A DNA stretch of 64,000 nucleotides from Paracoccus haematequi (GCF_900631945.1 NZ_UZWE01000021.1:62001-126000); one strand, 5' to 3'. Shown: positions 1-7,975, counted from the stretch's first letter. Notes: generated from the letters alone by a model not told the origin. Program-made: numbers and translations.

Positions 1-704
1 GTGGCGCGGTTCAGGGCCACCTGCCAGCCTTGCGCCGCGCGCGAGACGATCACGTCGGGCGCCCTGACCGGCGCGGGGGTGCCCCCGAAGGCCAGTCCGG
101 GGCGCGGATCCATGCGCCGGACCCGCGCCAGGCAGGCCGCCACCTGGTCCGGGTCCAGCCCCGCAGCCTTTGCCACCGCAGCGGCCCCGCCCTGGGCCAG
201 AAGGTCAAGATGGCGCAGCACCGCCGCCATCGCGGGCGAATGCTGGTCGCGATCGATGGCCTGAAGGCGCAGGCAATCGGCCAGGCCGCTGGCGAACAGA
301 CCGGCAGGCTCGATCCCCTGTTGCAGGGCCGTCAGCATGGCTTCAGCCTGGGCAAGCGACCGCTGGGCACTGGCCGCGATCTGGGACAGCGGACGGTCCA
401 GCCAGCCGTTGCCGTCCAGGGCTTCCACAAAGGCCAGGGCAAGCGCCTCGTCCGCCCGCGCCGCACCGATCAGCCGCAGCTGCGCCGTCACATGGGCATA
501 TAGCCCGCCTTGGGAATCGGCCAGATCCTCGGTCCCCGGCGAAGCGGTCCCGGCAGGCAGGCGCAGCCGCAGAAAGGGGTTGTGCGCCGCGCGCCGTGCC
601 AGATCGGCGGCCAGATCCTCGTTCGTCAGCCGCAAGAGGGCGATGCCCTGGATCTGGCGGAACCCCAGGCTTTGCCGCTGGCTTTGCGTCAGGCGCAAGG
701 ACAT
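1..704 (-). CDS. rpoN: RNA polymerase sigma-54 factor, partial (C-terminal part beyond window)
   Basis: Reading leftward from an ATG at 704, about 234 residues are visible before the window edge. The N-terminus is sigma-54 region I (SLRLTQSQRQSL, then LLRLTNEDLAADL and HNPFLRLRLP), which contacts AAA+ activators. Near the edge comes the core-binding motif LARVRRMDPRPGLAFG, typical of RpoN. The factor recognises -24/-12 promoters. It is the last visible gene of a leftward operon (2879 to 1), 14 bp after its neighbour, and lies close to both a sigma-54 promoter (3345-3361) and a sigma-54 activator gene (13793-15820). That suggests a specialised paralogue, as Rhodobacter species carry several. 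The DNA-binding RpoN box cannot be seen. Confidence 0.93.
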   Translation of the reverse strand, partial: MSLRLTQSQRQSLGFRQIQGIALLRLTNEDLAADLARRAAHNPFLRLRLPAGTASPGTEDLADSQGGLYAHVTAQLRLIGAARADEALALAFVEALDGNGWLDRPLSQIAASAQRSLAQAEAMLTALQQGIEPAGLFASGLADCLRLQAIDRDQHSPAMAAVLRHLDLLAQGGAAAVAKAAGLDPDQVAACLARVRRMDPRPGLAFGGTPAPVRAPDVIVSRAAQGWQVALNRA

Positions 705-718
705 TCGGGCCGATCCCG

Positions 719-904
719 TCAGTGGGGCGCCGTGGGGCCGCCCATCTTGTCGCTGGCGATCCAGCGCGCGGCCAGCACCAGGGTGCCCATCGCGAAATCC
801 TTGCCATGGACCTGAATCATCTCTTGCGAGATTTCCGCGATGCGGGCGAAGAAGGCGTCCTTGCTGGCATCCTCGGGGGTCGGTTTGGCCTGGGCGTTGG
901 TCAT
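719..904 (-). CDS. Small conserved-looking protein of unknown function (61 aa)
   Basis: I chose the ATG at 904 because AAAGGA lies six bases upstream; an earlier start at 922 would overlap the preceding stop and lacks a site. The product is short and acidic (MTNAQAKPTPEDASKDAFF) with a predicted helical middle (ARIAEISQEMIQVHGKDFAMGTLVLAARWIASDKMGG). There is no signal peptide, no cysteine and no clear membrane segment. It sits 14 bp after the WD40-like gene and 14 bp before rpoN, so it is translated from the same leftward message. I do not recognise the family. Confidence 0.72.
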   Translation of the reverse strand: MTNAQAKPTPEDASKDAFFARIAEISQEMIQVHGKDFAMGTLVLAARWIASDKMGGPTAPH

Positions 905-918
905 GCTGTGTCCTTTCG

Positions 919-2052
919 TCATTTGAAAAGCTGCGGCGGCAGGGTGACAAGCGCCGCCTGGCCGTCCGCCGTGCCGATGCCGAGATGAAGCCCGTCGCGC
1001 GACCAGCCAAGCGCGGTCACGGCGTGGCCGTCGGGCTGGCGCAGGGCCATCTCCTCGGAACGGCCCGCGCGGGCGATCTGGACTGCGCCATCGGCAGCGC
1101 CGAAGGCGATCAGGTCGCGGGTCGGGTGGGCGGCGATCCTGTCGATCAGCACCAGCCCCGGCCGCCCGGTCCGCAGTGCGCCGGTTGCCTCGTCATCCCA
1201 GGGCGGCGTCTTCAGCGACCATCCCGCCGCGCGGAAGGCGCCCGAGGCGAACACCGCCCCGGCCGGGCCGCTGAAGGCGAGCGAGGAGGGGGCTGCGCGG
1301 AACCTGCCGATCCGGGCGATCCGTCCGTCACCGCGCCGCAGCAGCCACAGGCCGTCCCGGCAGTTCGACCCGGCCAGCCATCCGCCATCGGCCGAAAAGA
1401 TCAGCGGCCCGCTGCCGCCGATCAGCGGGTGCATGGTCAGCCCGTCTTCGGGTCGGCCCAGCAGCAGGGCCTGGGGCAGCAACGCCGCCAGGGTGCCGTC
1501 ATCGGCGAAGGCCAGCGCCTGGGCCTGGGCCGGCACCGGCAGGCTGGCGATCCGGGCCATGTCCTGTTCGTCATGCAGATCGACCGCCCCCTGTCGCGCC
1601 AGGGCCAGGCGGCCCGCCAGGTCCGAGGCGATGGCCAGGATCGGGCCGTCCGGCACCGGCAGGGCAATGACCTGGCCGCGCGGGGTGACGCGGTGCAGGC
1701 GGCCGTCGCGCCCGGCGGCGACCAGCCCGATCACGCCTGATGCCGCCAGCAGCGGCGCGCCCCGCGCCAGTTCCGGGGTCAGGACCGGCGGGGCGGGCGG
1801 CTTTTCGCGGGGGCGGATGGTGCTGCGGCCCGAATCCGCCTCGATCCGCATCCGCGACAGGGCCGAGTCCGGATCGTCCAGCGGCGCCAGTGCCAGCCGC
1901 CCGTCGTTCAGCGCGAAGCCCGCCAGCTTGCCCGCGCGGTCGAAGGCGATGTCGGTAACGGCCGCGCCCAGCATCCAGTTGCGCGCCAGCAGATCGAACA
2001 GCGGCGATTGCGGCGGCGGGGCCGCGACATCGGGGAAGGCGGTTTCGGTCAT
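919..2052 (-). CDS. WD40/beta-propeller-like protein (377 aa)
   Basis: The start is the ATG at 2052 (MTETAFPDVAAPPPQSP). The sequence is a succession of about 40-residue units with propeller-blade features such as VTDIAFDRAGKLAGFALNDG, PILAIASDLAGRLAL, AQALAFADDGTLAALLP, SSLAFSGPAGAVFASG, IAAHPTRDLIAFGAADG and VTALGWSRDGLHLGIGTADG. WD40 propellers are scaffolds for protein partners; no catalytic motif is visible. No signal peptide, so probably cytoplasmic. It lies in a leftward operon with a coiled-coil protein (10 bp upstream) and rpoN downstream. The partner and job are unknown; a role in assembling or regulating the divergent monooxygenase system is inference from position only. Confidence 0.8.
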   Translation of the reverse strand: MTETAFPDVAAPPPQSPLFDLLARNWMLGAAVTDIAFDRAGKLAGFALNDGRLALAPLDDPDSALSRMRIEADSGRSTIRPREKPPAPPVLTPELARGAPLLAASGVIGLVAAGRDGRLHRVTPRGQVIALPVPDGPILAIASDLAGRLALARQGAVDLHDEQDMARIASLPVPAQAQALAFADDGTLAALLPQALLLGRPEDGLTMHPLIGGSGPLIFSADGGWLAGSNCRDGLWLLRRGDGRIARIGRFRAAPSSLAFSGPAGAVFASGAFRAAGWSLKTPPWDDEATGALRTGRPGLVLIDRIAAHPTRDLIAFGAADGAVQIARAGRSEEMALRQPDGHAVTALGWSRDGLHLGIGTADGQAALVTLPPQLFK

Positions 2053-2062
2053 GCGATGATCC

Positions 2063-2344
2063 TCATGTCGATGCGGCCAGTTCCCGCCCAAGGGCCGAAA
2101 GGCGCTTTTCCAGGTCGATGATCTGCAAGGCGCAGGTCTCGGCGGTCTGTTTCGCGGCCTGTTCGGCGCGCCGGGCCAGGGCGAGGGTTTCGGGGGCGGC
2201 GTCCTCGGCCATTTGCCGGGCAAAACCGGCGGCGGCCACCTGCTGCAGAAGCCGGTGGTATTCGCCGGTCAGCGCGCTCAGCTGGGCAGTGATGCGGAAC
2301 TGATCCGCCAGAACCTCTTGCGCGGCGCGCCCATCCCTTGTCAT
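2063..2344 (-). CDS. Small helical/coiled-coil protein of unknown function (93 aa)
   Basis: I took the ATG at 2344 (MTRDGRAAQEVLADQ) because GGGGGA lies just upstream; ATG 2356 has no ribosome site. Almost the whole product is predicted helix with alanine/leucine heptads (RITAQLSALTGEYHRLLQQ, then LALARRAEQAAKQTAETC and LQIIDLEKRLSALGRELA), so a coiled-coil dimer or adaptor is likely. No enzyme motif is visible. It is 10 bp upstream of the WD40-like gene and 85 bp downstream of the first gene of the operon. I do not recognise the family. Confidence 0.7.
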   Translation of the reverse strand: MTRDGRAAQEVLADQFRITAQLSALTGEYHRLLQQVAAAGFARQMAEDAAPETLALARRAEQAAKQTAETCALQIIDLEKRLSALGRELAAST

Positions 2345-2429
2345 GCTGTCCCCCATGCGCCGAACGCGCCCCACAGCAGAAGCCGCCGATGCCCGGCGCG
2401 GCCCCGTCGGGCGGGATGCCGTGACCGGC

Positions 2430-2879
2430 TCATGACCGGGCCTCGCGCAGGGCGGTCTCTTCGGCGCGCAGGCCCGCAACCACGCGGTCGATCCCTTCGC
2501 TGAACCGCTTCTCGGCCATCTCGATATGGGCGGCGATGGCGTCCCAGATATCGACCCGCATCAGGGTTTCCACGTCGCCGGTCAGGATCTCGATCTCGTC
2601 CAGGCGGAAGCTGCGGGTCAGCGAGACGCCGGTGGCCACGAAGTCGCGCAGTTCGACCGCGTGGCTGTCGATGAAGAAGGGCAGCAGGGGATGGCCTTCC
2701 GCCGTCACTCCGGCCTGGGCCAGCCGCGTTTCCAGGAAGCGGCGGAAATGGCTGTGCAGGATCTCTTGGCTGCGGCCCAGGAAGCGCATGGTGAAGACCA
2801 GATCCTGGGGCGCGCGGGCGACCATCGCCTGGGCGGTCAGGCGCGGCGCGTTCTGATCGGGGGGGAAGGGATCTGGCAT
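2430..2879 (-). CDS. Conserved-looking protein of unknown function, first gene of leftward rpoN operon (149 aa)
   Basis: The ATG at 2879 is the first gene leftward of the shared 729-bp control region. The protein is soluble and mixed alpha/beta, with a central part (LLPFFIDSHAVELRDFV, then RSFRLDEIEILTGDVETLM) and a helical C-terminus (IAAHIEMAEKRFSEGIDRV). It has no signal peptide, no metal-binding pattern and no membrane helix. It is followed by a coiled-coil protein, a WD40-like protein, a 61-residue protein and rpoN. The family is not recognised; the operon context argues that it is real and works with these partners. Confidence 0.72.
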   Translation of the reverse strand: MPDPFPPDQNAPRLTAQAMVARAPQDLVFTMRFLGRSQEILHSHFRRFLETRLAQAGVTAEGHPLLPFFIDSHAVELRDFVATGVSLTRSFRLDEIEILTGDVETLMRVDIWDAIAAHIEMAEKRFSEGIDRVVAGLRAEETALREARS

Positions 2880-3008
2880 CGGAACGTCCCGCGGAAAGAA
2901 GGGCCGGACGGCGCCGGCGGTCCTGCCCAGATTACCACCCGCCCGCCTGCCAGGACATGTTTTTGTGACGGTAACATCATGTTTTTGAAAACTAAAAACG
3001 GGATTCAG

Positions 3009-3024
3009 CGTTACGGTTGTAACG
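3009..3024. promoter_or_regulatory. Putative enhancer (UAS 1) for the sigma-54 activator: CGTTAC-N4-GTAACG
   Basis: Perfect 6-bp inverted repeat CGTTAC GGTT GTAACG, centred about 356 bp upstream of the inferred start of the mim transcript. Sigma-54 activators bind such dyads 100-400 bp upstream as dimers. The pairing with the second copy at 3185-3200 makes chance unlikely. That the AcoR/MimR-like protein encoded at 13793-15820 binds here is inference. Confidence 0.6.
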
Positions 3025-3184
3025 TTTCGTTCCAGCCGTCCGTTACAGCTTTGCGGCGGCTTTACATGCCGCGCTGCGGCATGGGAATCCGGCGCGCAGG
3101 GGCGGACGGTTCAGGGGCGAATCGGCCTGCACGGGGCCCTTATGGACGAAATGTTACAGTTTTGTGCAGCGCAGCCCGGATGGA

Positions 3185-3200
3185 CGTGACAGGTGTAACG
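3185..3200. promoter_or_regulatory. Putative enhancer (UAS 2): CGTGAC-N4-GTAACG
   Basis: Second copy of the same dyad with one mismatch in the left arm and the same four-base spacer, centred about 180 bp upstream of the inferred start. A further half-site-like repeat (GCAACG) follows at 3205-3210. Weaker half-sites occur at 3042-3046 and 3153-3157. Confidence 0.55.
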
Positions 3201-3344
3201 TTTTGCAACGCCGCGCGCGGCGCAGGACCGGACCGGCCGGGCGCCAAGCGGCAAAAAATCGTGAAAAAATAAATTGTTTTATTTCAGTCATCTATCGACA
3301 GATGGCGGATGAATCGGCGCGATTTCCCGCGCCGGTGCCGCCGT

Positions 3345-3361
3345 CTGGCACGCGTTCTGCA
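3345..3361 (+). promoter_or_regulatory. Sigma-54 (-24/-12) promoter of the monooxygenase operon
   Basis: CTGGCACGCGTTCTGCA matches the consensus YTGGCACG-N4-TTGCW with the GG (3347-3348) and GC (3359-3360) doublets exactly 12 bp apart; the only departures are C in place of R after TGGCACG and C in place of the first T of TTGC. Transcription would start near 3372. The only sizeable rightward operon downstream is mimABCD, and both rpoN and a GAFTGA-bearing activator are encoded alongside. Confidence 0.85.
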
Positions 3362-3608
3362 TGTATCCCCATCACAATAAGGCGGCTGGCCCGATGGCCT
3401 GACCCCGAAAGAACGAAGGAATGGGAGGAGACGCGAGGCCACCGGGGACGGCAGCACGCAGGACGTTGCGCCGAACCGGATCCAGGCCCGCAGCCCGGAA
3501 ACCTTTGCCGTGACCTGACCCGGCCGATCGGCCGGAAAAACCGGGGCGGACAAGCCGCCCAGCGGCCCGGAATGCCACCCGTGCCGTCAACATCAGGAGA
3601 TTCATGGC

Positions 3609-5276
3609 ATGACGCAACTGACGCTCAACAAGATCACCGCGCAGCGCGGGATTTCGGTCGGGGAGGCGACGAAGAAGATCTCGGATCTGGGCTGGAACCC
3701 CAGCTATGTCCAGGAAGCCGCGACCTTCCCCACCGATTACAAGATCGCCAAGGCGCCGCGCGATCCGATGAAACAGGTGCTGCGGTCCTATTTCCCGATG
3801 CAGGAGGAAAAGGACAACCGCGTCTATGGCGCGCTGGACGCCGCCCTGCGCGGCGACATGTTCCGCAACGTCGAACCCCGTTGGGTGGAATGGATGAAGC
3901 TGTTCCTGGCGATCATCCCCTTCCCGGAAATCTCGGCCGCGCGGTCGATGGCGATGGTCGCCCGCATCGCGCCGGGCGAGGATCTGCGCACCGGATTCAC
4001 CATGCAGATGGTGGACGAATTCCGCCACTCCACGATTCAGATGAACCTGAAGAAGTGGTACATGGAGAACTATATCGACCCGGCCGGCTTCGACATCACC
4101 GAGGAAGCCTTCGGCAAGTGCTATGCGACGACCATCGGCCGCCAGTTCGGCGAGGGCTTCATCACCGGCGACGTGATGACCTCGGCCTGCATGTACCTGA
4201 CCGTGGTCGCGGAAACCGCCTTCACCAACACGCTGTTCGTGGCCATGCCGTCCGAGGCCGCGCGCAATGGCGACTATGCGCTGCCCACGGTGTTCCTGTC
4301 GGTGCAGTCGGATGAAAGCCGCCACATCGGCAACGGCCATTCGCTGCTGATGGCCGCGCTGAAAGAGCCGGAAAACCACCTGCTGCTGGAACGCGACCTG
4401 CGTTACGCCTTCTGGCAGAACCACGCCATCGTCGATGCCGCCATCGGCACGCTGATCGAATACGGCACCACCAACCGCGACAAGGACAAGGAATCCTACG
4501 CGGAGATGTGGCACCGCTGGATCTTCGAGGATTACTATCGCACCTACATGCTGCCGCTGGAGAAATACGGCATCAAGGTGCATCACGACGATGTCCAGGA
4601 AGCCTGGAACCGCATCACCAAGAAGCATTACGTCCACCGGGTCGCGCAGTTCTTCGCGGTCGGATGGCCGGTGAACTTCTGGCGGATCGAGGCTCAGACC
4701 GACAAGGACTTCGAGTGGTTCGAGCACAAGTATCCGGGCTGGTATGCCGAATTCGGCGAGTTCTGGAAATGGTATGCGAAGCTGTCGAAGCCGGGCCAGA
4801 AGGTCATCACCTTCAACGAGGAGACCGGCTATGTCTATCCGCACCGCTGCTGGTCCTGCCTGGTGCCCTGCCTGATCCGCGAGGATATGGTGGTGGACGA
4901 GATCGACGGCCAGATCCACACCTTCGCCCATGAGCTGGACCGCTGGACCGCGGTCGAGGCCTTCGCGAACGAATACCAGGGCCGGCCGACCCCGGCGATG
5001 GGCAAGTTCTCGGGCAAGCGGGAATGGGAGACGCTGTATCACGGCTGGGATCTGGCCGATGCGATCAAGGATCTGAACTTCGTGCGCGACGACGGCAAGA
5101 CGCTGGTGCCGCAGCCGCATCTGCGCTTTGACGACAAGGACATGTGGACGCTGGACGACGTGCGCGGCCACACGCTTCTGTCGCCGCTGACCCTGCTGCG
5201 CGAGATGACGCCCGAGGCGCGGGCCAAGCACATCGCCGAATACCAGGCGGGCTTCACCATCAACCCCTGCAACTGA
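3609..5276 (+). CDS. mimA: Propane/phenol monooxygenase hydroxylase alpha subunit (di-iron, MimA/PrmA type)
   Basis: Large subunit of a soluble di-iron monooxygenase that hydroxylates short alkanes at C2; actinobacterial Mim enzymes also oxidise acetone and phenol. At 555 aa it is slightly longer than actinobacterial MimA. The six iron ligands are all present: E107, E137 and H140 (DEFRH), E202 (VAETAF), E236 and H239 (DESRH). Whole stretches such as RSYFPMQEEKDNRVYGA, IIPFPEISAARSM and GRQFGEGFITGD are family signatures. Start at 3609 follows AGGAG; an overlapping ATG at 3604 opens only a two-codon frame. It is the first gene after the sigma-54 promoter. The C-terminal region after YPHRCWSCLVP diverges (FAHELDRW) from the actinobacterial version. 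Confidence 0.95.
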   Translation: MTQLTLNKITAQRGISVGEATKKISDLGWNPSYVQEAATFPTDYKIAKAPRDPMKQVLRSYFPMQEEKDNRVYGALDAALRGDMFRNVEPRWVEWMKLFLAIIPFPEISAARSMAMVARIAPGEDLRTGFTMQMVDEFRHSTIQMNLKKWYMENYIDPAGFDITEEAFGKCYATTIGRQFGEGFITGDVMTSACMYLTVVAETAFTNTLFVAMPSEAARNGDYALPTVFLSVQSDESRHIGNGHSLLMAALKEPENHLLLERDLRYAFWQNHAIVDAAIGTLIEYGTTNRDKDKESYAEMWHRWIFEDYYRTYMLPLEKYGIKVHHDDVQEAWNRITKKHYVHRVAQFFAVGWPVNFWRIEAQTDKDFEWFEHKYPGWYAEFGEFWKWYAKLSKPGQKVITFNEETGYVYPHRCWSCLVPCLIREDMVVDEIDGQIHTFAHELDRWTAVEAFANEYQGRPTPAMGKFSGKREWETLYHGWDLADAIKDLNFVRDDGKTLVPQPHLRFDDKDMWTLDDVRGHTLLSPLTLLREMTPEARAKHIAEYQAGFTINPCN

Positions 5277-5284
5277 TGCGGGCG

Positions 5285-5309
5285 GGCGGGGGCCGGGCCG
5301 GTCCCCGCC
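5285..5309 (+). other. Intercistronic hairpin after mimA
   Basis: GGCGGGG (5285-5291) can pair with CCCCGCC (5303-5309) around an 11-base GC-rich loop. No T tract follows, so it is more likely an RNA-stabilising or partial-attenuation element than a full terminator. Confidence 0.4.
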
Positions 5310-5373
5310 GATCACCGGACTTGAACGGGGCGGCCGCAAGGCTGCCGGACTGACGGCGGGGAGGCCGGACAGA

Positions 5374-6432
5374 ATGGGAGAGGTTTATACCGTAAGGCTG
5401 GAACCCGTGGGGGTGGAATTCGAGGTGGACGAGGACGAGACCGTCCTGGACGCCGCCTTCCGCCAGGGCATCGCGCTGCCCCACGGATGCAAGGAGGGGC
5501 AATGCTCGGCCTGCAAATGCGTGCTGCTCGACGGCGAGGTCGAGATGCTGAAATACTCGACCTTCGCGCTGAACGACGGCGACCGCGACAGCGGCCAGAT
5601 CCTGATGTGCCGCGCCAAGGCCTTCGACAATCTGACCATCGACCTTTTGAACTATGACGAGGAGGTGCTGTCGAAATCCATCCCCGTCAGGCAGTTCCAG
5701 GGGCGGATCACCGATTTCCGCAAGCTCACGCATGACATCCGCGGCGTCGAGGTCGAGCTGAGCGCGCCGCTCAAGTTCTGGGCGGGTCAGTATGTCGACA
5801 TCACAGTCACCACGGAAGAAGGGGAGACGATCACGCGTTCGTTCTCCATGGCAAATCCGCCGAGCGAAACCCAAAAGCTGTCCTTCATCATCAAGAAATA
5901 CCCCGAAGGAAAGTTCTCCAACCAACTCGACAACGGAGGAATCCGCGCCGGAGCGGAAGTGACCGTGACCGGCCCCTATGGCATGTGCTTCCGCCGAGAG
6001 GGGCGCGCGGGGCCGGTGGTGCTGGTCGGCGCGGGGTCGGGCATGTCGCCGGTCTGGTCGATCCTGCACGACCATATCGAAAGCGGCGAGGATCGGCCGG
6101 TCTATTTCTTCTATGGGGCGCGCACCCAGGACGACCTGTTCCACCTGGACCGGCTGGCCGCGATCACCGCCGACCATCCGTCGGTCGAATTCATCCCGGT
6201 CCTGTCCCACGCCCCCGAGGACGGCGGCTGGCAGGGCGAGCGCGGCTTCGTCCACGAGGCGGTCGACCGCAGGCTGAAGGCGCTTGGGATCGGCGGGCAG
6301 GGCGATGTCTATGCCTGCGGCCCGCCGCCGATGATCGACGCACTGACGCCGACGCTGTTCATGCTGGATTACGAAAGCGAGCGGATTTTCTACGACAAGT
6401 TCACCACCACCTCGGGCGCCTCGGGCCACTAG
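5374..6432 (+). CDS. mimB: Monooxygenase NADH-dependent reductase (MimB/PrmB)
   Basis: Electron-transfer component passing electrons from NADH through FAD and a [2Fe-2S] cluster to the hydroxylase. Residues 1-95 are a plant-type ferredoxin domain with ligands C39, C44, C47 and C79 (CKEGQCSACKC ... LMCRA). An FAD domain follows with RSFSMAN, then an NAD domain with GAGSGMSP and the terminal YACGPPPMIDA. At 352 aa the length is normal for the family. It lies 97 bp after mimA and 41 bp before the beta subunit, in the same operon. Confidence 0.95.
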   Translation: MGEVYTVRLEPVGVEFEVDEDETVLDAAFRQGIALPHGCKEGQCSACKCVLLDGEVEMLKYSTFALNDGDRDSGQILMCRAKAFDNLTIDLLNYDEEVLSKSIPVRQFQGRITDFRKLTHDIRGVEVELSAPLKFWAGQYVDITVTTEEGETITRSFSMANPPSETQKLSFIIKKYPEGKFSNQLDNGGIRAGAEVTVTGPYGMCFRREGRAGPVVLVGAGSGMSPVWSILHDHIESGEDRPVYFFYGARTQDDLFHLDRLAAITADHPSVEFIPVLSHAPEDGGWQGERGFVHEAVDRRLKALGIGGQGDVYACGPPPMIDALTPTLFMLDYESERIFYDKFTTTSGASGH

Positions 6433-6473
6433 GCCACGCCGCATCATCACGACCACCAAGGGAGGAAGACCAA

Positions 6474-7532
6474 ATGGCATCAACAGCAAGTGCCGTCGCA
6501 TCGGGTGCCGCAGGCGCCGCGATCTTTGCAGGCTCGACCAGCCGCAAATACAACTATTTCGAGCCGCGCGGCAAGCGCGCCACCCATTACGAGGATGTCA
6601 CCTGCGACGTGCAGCCCGATCCCGAACGCTATCTGATCCAGGACTGGATCATCAGCTTCGGCGACGGCAAGGGCGCCTATACCAAGGACAATACCCGCGC
6701 GCTGAGTTCCAACTGGCACCTGTTCCGCGCGCCCGACCAGGAATGGGAACGCACCCATTACCAGCGTCAGTCCAAGATCGAGACGATGGTCCAGGCGGTG
6801 ATCGGCAACGCCCGCAAGGCCGGCGCGCATCTGGTCTTCGACAAGGTCTGGCAGCGCGTGTTGCAGACGCATCTGGGCGCCTGGAAGCATGTGGAATTCG
6901 GCCTGGGCACCTCGCTGATGCAGGCGCAGCGGTATGGCTATACCCAGATGATCAACAACGCCACGCTGACGAATTCGTCCTACAAGATGCGGCTGGCGCA
7001 GGACATCACCCTGTATCTGGCCGAGATCGGCATGGACATTCCCGGCTGGGACGACGAGCTGGGCAAGAAGGCCTGGCTGGAGGATCCGATCTGGCAGCCC
7101 ACCCGCCTGGCGGTCGAGACGATCATGGGCGCCGAGGATTACCTGGAGCAGTATTTCGCCATCAACCTGGTCTTCGAGCCCCTGGTGGGCGAGCTGTTCC
7201 GGTCGGGCTTCCTGATGCAGGCGGCGGCGGCGAACAACGACTTCATCACCCCGCCGGTGATCTCGGCGGCAGAGGCGGACTATGAACGCAACCTCGCCAA
7301 CACCATCGACCTGATCTACCTGCTGGCCAACGACGAAAAGCACGCCGCCCACAACCGGGCGCTATTCGGGGCCTGGGTCAGGAAGCATGGCGACCTGGCC
7401 GACAAGGCCGCCGCCGCGTTGCAGCCGATCTGGTCGCAGCCCCATTCGAAACCCGTGTCCTTCGCCGATGCCCAGGCCGCCTCGCACGAGCGGCTGGCCC
7501 AGATCCTGGGCGAAATCGGCCTGAGCCGCTGA
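6474..7532 (+). CDS. mimC: Monooxygenase hydroxylase beta subunit (MimC/PrmC)
   Basis: Structural small hydroxylase subunit (352 aa), which forms the alpha2beta2 core with MimA. The start at 6474 follows AAGGGAGGAAGACCAA. Family features include YNYFEPRGKRATHYEDVT near the N-terminus, the helical core (RQSKIETMVQAVIGNAR, WKHVEFGLGTSLMQAQRYG) and LANTIDLIYLLANDEKHA. It lacks di-iron ligands, as expected for a beta subunit. The first 20 residues are Ala/Ser rich and probably disordered. Confidence 0.93.
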   Translation: MASTASAVASGAAGAAIFAGSTSRKYNYFEPRGKRATHYEDVTCDVQPDPERYLIQDWIISFGDGKGAYTKDNTRALSSNWHLFRAPDQEWERTHYQRQSKIETMVQAVIGNARKAGAHLVFDKVWQRVLQTHLGAWKHVEFGLGTSLMQAQRYGYTQMINNATLTNSSYKMRLAQDITLYLAEIGMDIPGWDDELGKKAWLEDPIWQPTRLAVETIMGAEDYLEQYFAINLVFEPLVGELFRSGFLMQAAAANNDFITPPVISAAEADYERNLANTIDLIYLLANDEKHAAHNRALFGAWVRKHGDLADKAAAALQPIWSQPHSKPVSFADAQAASHERLAQILGEIGLSR

Positions 7533-7548
7533 ACAGGAGACAGAGAGC

Positions 7549-7917
7549 ATGTCCACGACCGCCCGCGACAGCACGAAAAGCAACATCTTCAAGTCGATGA
7601 AGGACATCACCTTCGACCAGACGATCTCGCATCAATGCGGCGTCACCATGAACGATTCGGTCGAGGCGCGCGCCATCGCCGAATACATGGACCAGGATCC
7701 GAAGGTGACGGTGACCTATAACCCGGCCACCATCCGCATCGACGGCGAAGGCAGGCTGATCTTCAAGATGGACGACATCAGCGAATATCTGGGCCGCGAG
7801 ATGACGGCCGAGATCTTCGAGGTCAACACCTCGACCCATTACGGCCGGATGGTTCGGATCGACGACAACACCGTGATCCTGTTCGGGAACATGGACGAAG
7901 TTTTCGAATACATCTGA
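7549..7917 (+). CDS. mimD: Monooxygenase coupling/effector protein (MimD/PrmD, MmoB-like)
   Basis: Small 122-residue protein without cofactor motifs that docks on the hydroxylase and tunes substrate and oxygen access. The pattern DQTISHQCGVTMNDSVEARAIAEYM, then VTYNPATIRIDGEGRLIF and MTAEIFEVNTSTHYGRMV, is that of the MmoB/DmpM family. It lies 16 bp after mimC and completes the four-component enzyme. A strong hairpin follows it. Confidence 0.93.
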   Translation: MSTTARDSTKSNIFKSMKDITFDQTISHQCGVTMNDSVEARAIAEYMDQDPKVTVTYNPATIRIDGEGRLIFKMDDISEYLGREMTAEIFEVNTSTHYGRMVRIDDNTVILFGNMDEVFEYI

Positions 7918-7923
7918 CCGTTT

Positions 7924-7954
7924 TCAGGGATGCGCCCTCCCCGCGCATCCCTGA
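7924..7954 (+). other. Strong intercistronic hairpin after mimD
   Basis: Perfect 12-bp stem: TCAGGGATGCGC (7924-7935) pairs with GCGCATCCCTGA (7943-7954) around a 7-base C-rich loop. No U-run follows. It separates the four enzyme-subunit genes from the downstream metabolic and chaperone genes and could stabilise the 5' segment or partly attenuate read-through. Confidence 0.55.
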
Positions 7955-7975
7955 TCCGTTCCAGCAGGAGATGAC

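Larger units (their letters stand above)
2880..3608. other. Divergent control region between the rpoN operon and the monooxygenase operon (729 bp, no gene)
   Basis: I find no credible gene here. The DNA is visibly richer in A+T than its surroundings, with runs at 2961-3000 and 3251-3290. It carries two CGTTAC/GTAACG palindromes (3009-3024, 3185-3200), scattered extra GTTAC/GTAAC half-sites (2971, 3042, 3153), a sigma-54 promoter at 3345-3361 and then a leader of about 235 nt before the mimA start. The A/T-rich stretch at 3251-3290 lies between enhancers and promoter, where a bending protein such as IHF would be expected, though no clean IHF consensus is visible. A small dyad CATCT-N6-AGATG lies at 3289-3304. 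Confidence 0.8.

Noticed and set aside
719-922. Start of the 61-residue gene at 922
   Set aside because: It overlaps the stop of the preceding gene; ATG 904 has a proper AAAGGA site.
2965-2976. TGTGAC-G-GTAACA as a third enhancer copy
   Set aside because: The arms resemble the palindromes, but the spacer is one base rather than four, so the geometry does not match.
3372-5339. A long minus-strand frame opposite mimA
   Set aside because: The translation is repetitive and His/Arg-rich with no family features, while the plus strand encodes the hydroxylase with all ligands.
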